Of a DNA stretch of 64,000 nt, positions 23,864-34,300 are shown piece by piece; position 1 is the first letter of the stretch; each line of letters opens with the position of its first letter. The DNA comes from Escallonia rubra. Lineage: Eukaryota > Streptophyta > Magnoliopsida > Escalloniales > Escalloniaceae. Position numbers and translations under genes: made by a program. The notes below the pieces were generated by a model. The model was not told the DNA's origin. It saw nothing but the letters and a program-made list of their open reading frames with translations, and did no database searches. The stretch is from positions 1 through 64,000 of the forward strand of contig JAVXUO010002369.1 in assembly GCA_033065855.1 (NCBI GenBank), given 5' to 3'.

Positions 23864-24334
23864 AAATCAGCGCACGTGCAACAACCACTAGTTTTTATAA
23901 ATGGGTCAAGTGGAAACCTAAATTCAAATTGGTTCATCTAACGCCAAAAGTATGAGCCACCTGTCTAAAAAAAAAATTAGGCTCAACTGTAACGGACAAA
24001 ATTACAACAACAACAAAAAAAAAGTCCCTAATGACAAAATTAGAAACTTTTTTTTTTAATTTTACCGTATTTAAAAATTTGGGATATAACACTCTCAGTA
24101 GTAAATGCATATGATTTCAAGGAAACCGTCTCTCACGGTCTCATTGTTCACTTTCTTATAAATTATCCAGCTTGTCCTTGTATTGGTGGTGCAATACTCT
24201 TATGACCGTGCTCCTTTCCCCCCAGCTTAGTCCCTCCATACTTCAGTGGATTTTGGCCTTAATTTTTGTTACAAATCGGGGTCTAAACTTGGTGGTGGTC
24301 ATGATGGGGTTGTGGATGAAGGCGATGAGGGTGG
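23864..24334. other. Between MULE and hAT, no gene seen
   Basis: About 470 bp of AT-rich sequence. Its last 40 bases, (GATGAAGGCGATGAGG...), are the host sequence into which the hAT element inserted, and continue at 29488. Confidence 0.5.
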
Positions 24335-24342
24335 TGCAGGTT
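24335..24342. repeat. Target-site duplication TGCAGGTT (left)
   Basis: Eight bp before the hAT terminus; the same TGCAGGTT follows the other end at 29480-29487. Eight bp is the diagnostic length for hAT insertions. Confidence 0.97.
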
Positions 24343-24533
24343 TAGAGTTGTCAAAAGGGCCGGGCGGCCCGCAGGCTGGCCCGACCCGGCCCGTTTTTGG
24401 CCCGGGCTGGCCCGGCCCGGTATGTGAACAGTAGCGGCCCTAATGAAGTGGGCCTAGGGCCTGGGCTTGGACCAGGCCAAGATTTCTCAGAAAAAAGCCC
24501 GGGCCAGGCCCGGCCCGGAAAAGCCCGGTTCTG

Positions 24534-24998
24534 AGCTCATGAATATACCCTCGGGGGTTTGACGGAACTTAAGAGTTTTCGTCGTACGCGCCCTCGGGGG
24601 GAATGGAGCTCAAAGCTCATGAATATACCCTCGGGGGTTTGACGGAACTTAAGAGTTCTCGTCGTACGCACCCTCGGGGGCGGACGGAGCGCAAAGCTCA
24701 TGAATATACCCTCGAGGGTTTGACGGAACTTAGAGTTCTCATCATACGCGCCCTCGGGAGCAGATGGATCGCAAAGTTCGTGAATATACCCTCGAGGGTT
24801 TGACGAAACTTAAGAGCTCTCGCTGTACGCGCCCTCGGGGGCGGATGGAGCTCGGAGCTCATGCAGATACCCTCGCGGGTTTGACGGAACTTAAGAGTTC
24901 TCGTCGTACGCGCCCTCGGGGGCGGATGGAGCTCGTAAAAATACCCTTGAGGGTTTCGGTCGAAGTAACGCGCCCTCGGGGGCGGATGGCGCTGAATA
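24534..24998. repeat. 81 bp tandem array inside hAT, nearly six units
   Basis: Units start with AGCTCATGAATATACCCTCG at 24534, 24614, 24695, 24775 and 24856, and a shortened one near 24922, giving a period of 80-81 bp. Each ends with CGCCCTCGGGGGCGGATGG. Copies differ at several positions. Since it lies just inside a hAT end, it may carry transposase-binding or promoter-modulating sites, but that is a guess. Confidence 0.93.
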
Positions 24999-25420
24999 AG
25001 AAGGCGTGGGACATTGAGCCGGTAATATGGCCGCTACTATGAAGCCCCCCTGTCTGAGAAGGCACATGGCATTAAGCTCGTAATATTGCTGACATCATAA
25101 GATATGAAACTCCCCGCGCCCGGCCAGGAAAATGGCCCGGGTTCGGCCCGGTTTTAGGCCCGGTTCTGGCCCGGTTCAGCAGGCCCCACCTGGTTGATTT
25201 TCCCCCCCTTTTCCCCCCAACGGATTTATTCCCCATTACTTCCCTAAATTTCACTTTTACCCCCCCCCCCCCAACAGCAATATAACGGCTAGTTTGGGGG
25301 ATATTTTGGTCTAACTTAATTTTTTCAATTCTTTTAAAGGTTTTTACACTCTTACCCTCCCCAACAACAATAAACGGATAGTTTTTAGGGGTATTTTGGT
25401 CTTTTGTGAAGTTTCCAAAA

Positions 25421-25431
25421 TCTATAAATTC
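25421..25431 (+). promoter_or_regulatory. TATA box of hAT transposase gene
   Basis: TCTATAAATTC lies about 440 bp upstream of the transposase start codon on the same strand, followed by CT-rich leader sequence (25440-25500). Position and sequence fit a plant core promoter. Confidence 0.5.
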
Positions 25432-25870
25432 ACACTAGTTCTCTCTAATTTTTCACACCAATCTTCTTACTCTCTCTTATCTAAACATTCTACATTTCTA
25501 CAAGCTTTGCTACTATTTCCCTCTCCAATTACTACTCTTGCTAATTACTACTATTATTTTACTAATTAGTGGCCTTGATAATTATTATTCTTGTTTACTA
25601 ATTACTACTCTTGCTAAATTGTAATTACTAACTACTCCTCTTATTAATTTGTTATTCTCTAATTCTTTTGTCTAGTAATTAGTAATTAGTGAATTTTTAT
25701 TTATTAATTACTATTACTAAATGCTTTTTAATTACTAACTCTCTCCACATTGGATCAGAATTACCCTCAGTGATTAATATTTGTTACTCGTTCATTCTTT
25801 TAATTGTTATTTTTTATTACTACTCTTATACTTGTGTATTTAGTTACTCTTACAAAGTTTAGCGTGAAAT

Positions 25871-27821
25871 ATGGCTGGATTATTGAAGAAAATGAGGCGT
25901 GTATCGTCATCACGAAAAACATCATCATCATCGCAAGCACCACCACCAGCACAAGCGCCAGCGCCACGGCCATCACAAACACCAATCCAAGCACCAACAC
26001 AACCATTCGTTCCTGGACGAATGAGTACAGGCTGTATGATAGATACCCAAGCCAATTGGGAGTTCAATCAAAACATTCCAGATTTTGAATACACGCCTGA
26101 TGAAGACCCCCCGCATTATAGTCAAGGACGCAGCTCGGTTGGCGAAGCTACTACTCCGTGGCATAATCTCAACCATATGCCTGGTCATGATGAAGAAGGG
26201 CCGAGCAATGCCTCCGGTAACGTGCCAGAAGTCCAAAAGGGGAAAAAAAGAAAGCCGAGTGTTGGAATCATTTTGATGTAGTTACGGTGGACGGCATCCG
26301 AAAAGCTCGATGTAAGTACTGCGCTAAATTATTTTCATCTGGTAGTGGTAATGGACATCTTAACAGGCATTACCCTCAGTGTGCACCTCGACAAGGCCAC
26401 GTCGAACCTACCCAAACGCATTTATCTTTTGACGGTAAGTTATTTGTTTATAATCAGGGAGAGCAAAGAGACGGTCTCGCTGAATTTGTTATTCATGATG
26501 AACAAGCCTTTTCTTTTGCCGATAATCCTAAGCACTCTAGATATATGAACACATACGTTCAACCTTTGTACAAAAAGGTTCATAGAAACACAACTAGATC
26601 CGATGCACTCCGACAGTACAATGCTGCCAAAGCACGCCTTATCGATTATTTCGATAAATTTGACGGTAAAGTTAGTCTTACTTCTGACATTTGGCAATCT
26701 CCTTATACTTTTGTTAGTTATTCTTGTGTGACCACTCATTGGATTGATGCAGATTGGGTTATGCACAATCTAAAACGTTGTGTGTTCAATATAATATGCC
26801 TCGCAGGAGAGCAGTTACAGATGTGGTCCACAGGTGGAACTCTACATACCACATGCTTTTACACATTCTGGCATACCGAGAAGTCTATACGCATTTTCTA
26901 CTAACCCAGTTCCCAGCCGGCTTGCCAACTCAAGAGGAATGGTAGATGGCCACATACCTAGCTGATTTTTTAAAGGTATTCTACACGTCTACCAATTTAT
27001 TGTCTGGTACGTACTATCCCACCTCTCCTCTCGCTGTAATAGAAATTCTCAAGATGGCTACAATGTTAACAAAATGGAGATATATAGGACCCTTTAGGAA
27101 AATAGTAAAAGTGATGGATGAAAAGTTTAATAAATATTGGAGTAAACTGCCTGTTATTTTTACTGTGGCTACTTGTTTAGATCCTAGGTTAAAGTTGCAT
27201 GGCGTGAACGTCTCGATACAAGAGATATCGAAATTAATGTGCTACACAGCAGAGGAGACAACCGCACTCACAGCAAAAGTGAGCAAGAGGTTTGAGGACT
27301 TGTTCAACCTCTATCGTAATTCTGCTGACGTGCGCGGGCGAGCTACATCATCATCCACTGTTGAGAGGTATTATGCGCCATACCTTCAGGGCTTTGAACA
27401 TCTAGTAGCAAGACAACTACCAGGTGAAGGTACTTCTAATTCGGCAGGTTCGAATACTTTTTCCTCTTTTAATGAGATTGGTGTATATGCAAATACTGAT
27501 CATTATTCTGATTTATCAAGGCAAGAACAGGTTAATTTTAATTTGTTAAATTTTTGGAAACAAAATCAAAACATGTATAAAACTTTATCCCAAATTGCAC
27601 GGGATGTACTACCAGTGCAAGCCTCCACGGTTGCTTCAGAATCGGCATTTTCAGCCAGCGGGAGGGTTTTGGATGACAGGAGGAGTCGTCTTAACCCCGA
27701 GTCGCTCGAGCTATGTGTATGTTGGAAGGATTATCTTGATGCAAAATACTGCGAGCAGGATAAACCGATTGATGATAGGAAGAGCAGTGACTCGGATATT
27801 GAAGTACTTCCGGATGATTAG
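25871..27821 (+). pseudogene. hAT transposase with BED finger, internally deleted
   Basis: The gene would encode the Ac-type transposase. From 25871 there is a Ser/Pro/Gln-rich disordered N-terminus of about 130 residues. A BED zinc finger follows (CKYC at about residues 9-12 of the 26287 frame, HLNRHYPQC further on), then the start of the RNase H-like domain (SLTSDIWQSPYTFVSYSCVT near 26680). The end holds the hAT dimerisation domain (ARDVLPVQASTVASESAFSA, then SGRVLDDRRSRLNPESLE, near 27600-27720). Breaks: a one-base frameshift near 26262; a large internal deletion near 26765-26790, removing most of the catalytic core and shifting frame into RWNSTYHMLLHIL; and TAG at 26943-26945. The final 291-residue frame (26946-27821) is intact. 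Confidence 0.9.
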
Positions 27822-28259
27822 GTAATTTCTTTTTATTTTCCTTCTCTTAAATTTTAAGAATAAATTTTTTCACAAAATATACTTTTTTTCCATATATATA
27901 AAATAAATTTTTACAAGCAAGATATATATTTTTTCGTATATATAAAAAAATAGGTAACTTCGCCTGTTTGTTTACAAGCAGCCGGTCCCAAGCCCGGATA
28001 AAAGGAGGAGGGCCTATGAACACATTTATTTTTCTATACTTATTACTTAAGATCGTCTCGGGAATTAACATGTATCAATCCCGGGTTTTCGGCCAATTAG
28101 TTTGAAGTAAAATATCAAATAGTAGAAACAGTCTCTCTTAAATAGTAATAATTGTTATGTGTTCAGATTTTATTAATAAAGATCACCAAGAAGAGTAAGA
28201 AAAGATTTAACATATAGCAAAAAATAAAATGAGAGACAAATAAATATATCTATACATAC

Positions 28260-28295
<36 letters not shown>

Positions 28296-29299
28296 GAATA
28301 TTACAATCTGAATACATATATGAATATATCATTTCTCTTCTCTGTTTCTTGTTTTCTTGTTTTCTGCTGGTTCTTCTTTTTTTCCCCAAAGGGAAAGGTT
28401 TCCCCCCCCCCCCCCCCCTTTTTTTCCTTCATTATCTTCCACCAAATGCATCCATTATCCACATATCCCATATTTTAACATTTAACTAACTTAGTCATTG
28501 TAACAAGGAGGAGGTGGCAAGACTATAAAACATGATTTTTTTTTTTTTTTTTATAAAATTACACAAATGTCCCTAAACTTTACGTATTTATAAAAGCACC
28601 CCAAACTTTGAGAGTCATGATGATATTATTGAGAAACGTCTCTATAAGAATATTGTTGCTCCGCACTTCGGATAATTAGTAATCATTTTTCAGTAGACTT
28701 TCGGACAAAGAAACATAATCTTGGGACATATTTTGAGATCGAGATTTGTGTACTATTCGAATTATACTTACAAGATTTTCTTTGATTGCACGATTTTGAC
28801 AAATCCCATATTCACGTCTCTTACGAAAACAACAAGAATTGGCACACAAAAAGAAAACATTTTTTTGCTTCTCGCTTTTGCTCTAGTTCTTTTTTAGTAT
28901 TGAGGAATGATAATGGTAAAATATAAGAGCGCATCAACAATAAAGTTTTTCGAGCCTCAACCCATTATTAAAAGTAAAAGTAGCCTACAACAGTTTGCTC
29001 TATATAACGATCATTGTCGCTAAATGTTATTAGTGTCATTTTGCATGCATTCTTTTAACAATTGTTTTAGCATTACAATCGTTTTGCATACGTTCTTTTA
29101 AGAATTGTTTTAGCGTTACAAAATAAAAGTTACTAGACATATTTAAAAGGAAATACTCATGTAGTAACCAATTCTTTTTTCCCAATTCAAGATAAATTCA
29201 TGAGGAAGTGGTATCTCTAATAAAAACAACATTATGAGTAAAGAGGGATAATTATAGCCAATTAAAGAAAGAAATTACACAAAACAAAAAAAAAAAAAA
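27822..29299. other. hAT 3' region, low-complexity, no gene
   Basis: AT-rich tail of the hAT element. It contains an (ACAT)n(AT)n run at about 28252-28294, a C16 run followed by T8 near 28403-28428, a T20 run near 28530-28552 and an imperfect 60 bp direct repeat around 29040-29115 (GCAT-CTTTTAACAATTGTTTTAGC). No coding region. Confidence 0.6.
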
Positions 29300-29479
29300 T
29301 GGGCCCGGGCCCGGCCCAAGCCCGGCCCTAAATATTGGGCCTAGGGCCAGGGCTTGGACTGGGCCTAGCATTTCTCCTCAGTCGGCCCGGCCCGGATTGG
29401 CAGCCCCTTGGCCCGGCCTCGCTTCAAGCCCGATGGGCCCGGGCCGGGTGGCCCAAGCCCGGCCCGTTTGACATCTCTA

Positions 29480-29487
29480 TGCAGGTT
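29480..29487. repeat. Target-site duplication TGCAGGTT (right)
   Basis: Exact copy of 24335-24342. Confidence 0.97.
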
Positions 29488-31220
29488 GGTTTGCGACAGC
29501 GGTTGGCGTGATGATGGTTGGGGGGTGATTGTGGTGTTGATGATGAAGGAGAATGGAATATCCTTTTTACACCGACCTGATAATTTAAGACTTTGTATGT
29601 ATTAATTAACTCCACACTGCTTAAAAGCTAGTGAACGGTAGTAACTCCTATAAAAAAAAAAAAAAAAAAGAAGAAAGAAAGAATGACACTCCATTCTATA
29701 TTGATTTACCTTTTAGCTCAAAGACTTGAGGTTTCGTGACTTTGCTTTGATTTGGCACGTAATACCCTCTGTTGGCTTAACTTCAATGTTTGATCATGAT
29801 GAGGCTTGTCTTTTTCCTTGGAACGAGAAGTCTCATAGGACATCCTGCTTTTGTCACCAAAAAATCCTCGTATTTGGGATCTGATTACTAAAGAAATTAT
29901 CTACAAGTAGAAGAATCCTGGGCTTATAAGAAAGCAGCTCTGCCCGATTCAGACAATCTGCAATGGTGAATCTAAAAACTTCCAATTGATGTCACGTAAC
30001 GTTTCAACGACTCTGGATACTTATTGCAATTGATCTTGCAGCTTTTATAATGACTTTATGGAATCCTCAATAATTTCTAAGGCCTTCAATTCACACATAT
30101 AACAGAAATTCACATCTGAATCTCTAGACCATTGAGCTATGGAAATGGATTCAACAACTCATCTTTGGTTTGTTCTTGGTTCATGGGTCGGTGAAAGGAG
30201 TGGTCAGATATCTAGGGAAGAGGAAATATGAGAGAGGGGAGAGGGAAGACACTGTCATCGGATTTCTGCCGGTGTGGCGATGAAGAAAGAGAGACTCTTC
30301 AAGTCCGAAGGGCAAAATGGTCAATCACATTCAAAACATACTTTTTGAAAGTGGCAATGTCAGTGGCCCTACGTATTGGTGGTTAAATTGTTCACAATTA
30401 TACTTCGACACAGACCCCACGAGATTGATACGGTGGTCAAGATTTGGTCTCTTCCTTCACTTCTCGAGTTCGAACCTTGATACCAACACCCGGAGAAAAA
30501 CTACTCATCTGTATGCACCAAGCTAATGTAGGTCCGCATCCTTAAAACCGGCATATGTATAAAACCTTTCAACGAGATAGCACAATTAACACTAAAGCAG
30601 TACCTAATATACCCCTTGTTGTTCAATTAAAAAAAAACGCATACGCAGACATATATTTTGTCTTTACTAAGGGTTGGTTGCAAGGTTTTGAGTCTAGATT
30701 CAGAATAAATGGATTAAGGAACTTTAATAGGTAGAAATCCATATATAGATTAACAAAATTTTAGCTGCTACTTGTGTTGTAAGAATCTCCCGCCAACCAC
30801 TTAACGACAATTACCAGTCGCCAAATGTTCATAGTGACTTTTCTGCTAACACTTTCAGCGACAATTAACTGTCGCTACGAATTATAAAAAATTTCTCACC
30901 ATTGGACTAAAGGAATAAAGAGAGGGTATTCTTATTATAAACCAAAAAAAAAAAAACACGAACCTATATACATGAGTATTTACATCATATATGGCTAGAG
31001 AAAATGGCCATTGCGAAAAAGATATTCCTGAATTTGAACGAAAGTACCCAACTTTGCAAGTATAAACCTCTAAGTTCCACTTTGCGTATCTTGTTTCTTG
31101 TGTCTTCCATGTAACGGATGAACCACTTCACCATGTACTAAAAGTGACATTCTGTACCTGTTCAACAGTTTCTATCAATATTTGATGCTGATGCTGGTAT
31201 TTCCCGTTGCTGGCAGCAGT
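29488..31220. other. Downstream of protease gene, no gene seen
   Basis: AT-rich sequence between the hAT element and the protease stop codon. Since the protease runs on the minus strand, its 3' untranslated region should occupy the right end of this stretch, below 31220. A-runs are present at 29651-29669 and 30944-30957. Small open frames show no recognisable domain. Confidence 0.45.
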
Positions 31221-31369
31221 TCAGCGTATAAAAATATGGAGTAACGCAACAACTAAATATAGTACTATAGCCCTCTGAGAATTTAGACCGCAAGCAAAAG
31301 ACAAATAGTGAGCCCCTACTAAATGTACTGATCCCGTCAACTCATCCCTCAATTTAATGCTGGAAGAGC
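31221..31369 (-). CDS. Protease last coding exon with hydrophobic C-terminus
   Basis: After the acceptor CTATCAG the exon completes the Cys codon and encodes [20 protein letters not shown], then [12 protein letters not shown] and the apolar tail [16 protein letters not shown], ending with TGA at 31223-31221. A short polar stretch with small residues followed by a terminal hydrophobic run is the usual layout of GPI-anchor signals, so attachment to the outer plasma membrane is inferred. Confidence 0.9.
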
Positions 31370-34300
31370 CTGATAGATGAACCAAAAAAACAAAAACTAG
31401 TCAACACGAAAGAGCTTGTCCCCAAGTTAGTATACTTCCACAGACAAAAATGCCAATCATATGCTTAATTGATAGGAGAGCCAAATTGCATAATACTATC
31501 GCAAGAAGATTGAAACGAAAACTAGACATTGACAATCAACCACGACATAACCACTTTGGTGCCCCACCTGACGTTGGTGCCAGGAATAGATCATTACTAG
31601 ACTGACAGTAATTGCATACTTCTAGTACTAGAAATTACAAATACGACTAGACGCGTTGGAGTTACATAAAAGTTAACTTACGAGCCCTTCATACGAGCTG
31701 AACACCAGAGGCGCCATTTCTATCAACTTACAGTCTTGCCGCCCTTGTGACTTAAAAAATGGATGCACACGACAACGAGCATTCTAAAGTATTTTCACTT
31801 CCCACTAGTCGAGTCTAAGCATAAAAGATGCTTCAACCAAAGGCTGACCATCGTTATCGACTTCGAAGCTACCAAATATTCTGACCGGAGGACTTTCTGA
31901 TTTGGTGATCTCTTTTGATCCTTAAACATGTAGGAAAGAGGACGACATTTCTATATCTTTCAGAATAATCTTACGCCCATTTGCTTAAAATTGCGTCAAA
32001 CCTTAGTTGCACAAAGCGGGGGCGGGGGCGGGAGCGGGAACGGGGGAGGGGGAGCATAAGCACCAAGAAGAATTTGAGGTTGGGAGCGGTTTGAATAAAT
32101 AAATGCATAAAAAGTATTATCATTTGTTTAGTATAATTTACATAGCCAGCAACAACAGACAAGGAGGTTTTAAGGACTTGAAAGAAGAGAGAAACAAGGA
32201 ATTGAGTTGAAAAGGGCTTGATTTTCATGTACTCTCTCATTTGTTCCATGCATTTCTATCCAGCTAACGGGATCGAGTTCCCATATTAGCTTGGGACGAG
32301 ATCCCATGGAACTCCTAACTTGGGATCGCAAAAGCGAGTTTCCGAGAGAGAAACGTCACTATATTAGGAGTTTCCTGCAAGTAAGCGTCAAACATTTACG
32401 TTTGACATTCACCACTTCTCGACACGTATCCCCTTTCTGTTGTCCACACTCCATCTTACAACAAAACACCTAATCCTTAAGAACACGGTTTTACTACATT
32501 CAACATTCTAAAATTCTACCTATACTAATCTATTATGACTTAATATTGACATTTATATCACCAGAAACACTCCATAATATGAAAACCAAAAGCTATATAT
32601 CTCAAAAACGAAAATAACATAAATAACTTAAGGAAAAAAGATACAAAATATCAAATTATCTGTAAGCACCTAAACAGCCAACCTTCAAGACAACTAATCT
32701 TATTTTTGCTATTTTAAGGGAGCGAAGAAAAAATAGATGAGAGCAAGCACAATAACATCAACGTACAACCCATTAGGATAATAGGACATTTGTCATCTTC
32801 CATGTCTTTAAGCCAGTAAGATTATATGCTCTAAATCTTGTCAAAGCCACACAAAAACAGTTAAAAGCATATGCATTGTCATATTGCATTTGTGTCAAAA
32901 CTTGAATGAGATGATATGATTGAACTCTACAATTTATAATTCTATAATCTCAGCTTTTGCGAGACTATTAAACTAAGAGAGTCAACTATATGTGGATAAT
33001 TTTCCACGCCCATTTGTCTTTGGACTTGGATATCATAAAATAGCCAGCCCTTAAACCCAGATTAGAACCTGACATTAGTACTCCATGCAACATGGTTTTG
33101 ACCATATATAGTTGACCGACCCCCTGTCAAAAGCTTTCAAGATGAGAACTTTCCAATTCAAAGGCAGTGGAACTAGGTAAGATATTCGTTGTAGGTATAA
33201 AGATGTGGAAGCAGCCATCTCATGGTTTAAGGCCATTGCTTTCAAGGGCATGAGGAGATCCTAGAGCAATAAGGTCAACCAAAGCTTGAGGCGAGAGGCA
33301 AGGCCCCGCCCGAGTGCAGCAAGTAGCTCCTTGTATGAAATCACGTGGAAATTGTTGAGGCTATATTATCTGGTTGACAAATTTTGGTCTTTTCCTTCTG
33401 TTAGGCTACTTTCCTCATCAGTCATTTTCATTGTAAAGCTCATACTATAAAAGTCATAGGCTATTTAGCAAAAGAGAACCTACACAAAAGTAAAATTAAA
33501 CTAACTCACAGTTATATTCAGTCCACCCAATGGCTTGGTTTTCAAGATCGTACAAGACCAGCTTATTTGATAGCACCAAATCTGCAAGTTTCAGAAGAAT
33601 AATCATGTCATTTAGGAAATCAAGATACCCAAGTTATGAACCAAAAGAAACACTGATGTGGTCCTTCAGAGTAATAATGTATCGGAAAGATTTGTTTTTT
33701 TTTTTTTTTTCCGGGGGGGGCGTTGTTGGGTTGTTTGCAATCCACATACAAGAAAAGCCAGAAACAATTCTACCCAAAAAACCACAACCATAAAAACCTC
33801 TACCAGACCAATTATAAAACAGAATCTATTCTATCAGAAGATCCTGGGAACTCGAATTTGAAAAGAAGAATGCAGCAGGTGAAAAGGAGTGTCAATTTCA
33901 TCAAAAGCTGGGGAAGCCCTCTCTCTCTAAACAGACCACAAAAGACAAAAGTGCTAGCTTCCACATCTTACGCATATCCTGCGTCAACCTGGTCCCTATC
34001 TGATAAAGTTCTCTAACCTAGGAGTGGAGAAAGAGGATCCCCTTCCCTACAACCTCTCAAGTGGAGAAAAACCACGCCAAGGAGAATCATTAACCATAAG
34101 AGAGACCACGAACCGAAGATGTGCAAGCTGATACCCACCCCCTACACATTTCACCAAATCCATCCAATACGTGTTAACATGTCTAACAAAACCTTCCAAT
34201 TAATGCAGCCAGGAGCCTACTCAATATCCAGCTTGCACACGACACCTGCTGTACGTTTCCACACTAATCCTCCAAACATTCTTTAGCAATACCACATCTA

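Larger units (their letters stand above)
24343..29479 (+). mobile_element. hAT (Ac-like) DNA transposon, 5137 bp
   Basis: Ends are TAGAGTTGTCAAAAGGGCCG on the left and, inverted, TAGAGATGTCAAACGGGCCG on the right, a well-known plant hAT terminus, with a perfect 8 bp target duplication. Both subterminal regions (24360-24530 and 29300-29465) are packed with GGCCCGG/CCGGGCC motifs. From left to right: subterminal block, 81 bp tandem array, another GGCCCGG cluster (25100-25190), a TATA box, the transposase gene on the plus strand, then about 1.5 kb of AT-rich tail with homopolymer and ACAT repeats. The transposase is broken, so movement would need a helper. Confidence 0.95.

Noticed and set aside
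24603-25065. Proteins encoded over the 81 bp array
   Set aside because: Open frames arise because the repeat unit happens to lack stops in some frames; they vary with each unit.
30460-30500. tRNA B-box-like GTTCGAACC
   Set aside because: No A box, no anticodon stem and no acceptor pairing around it.
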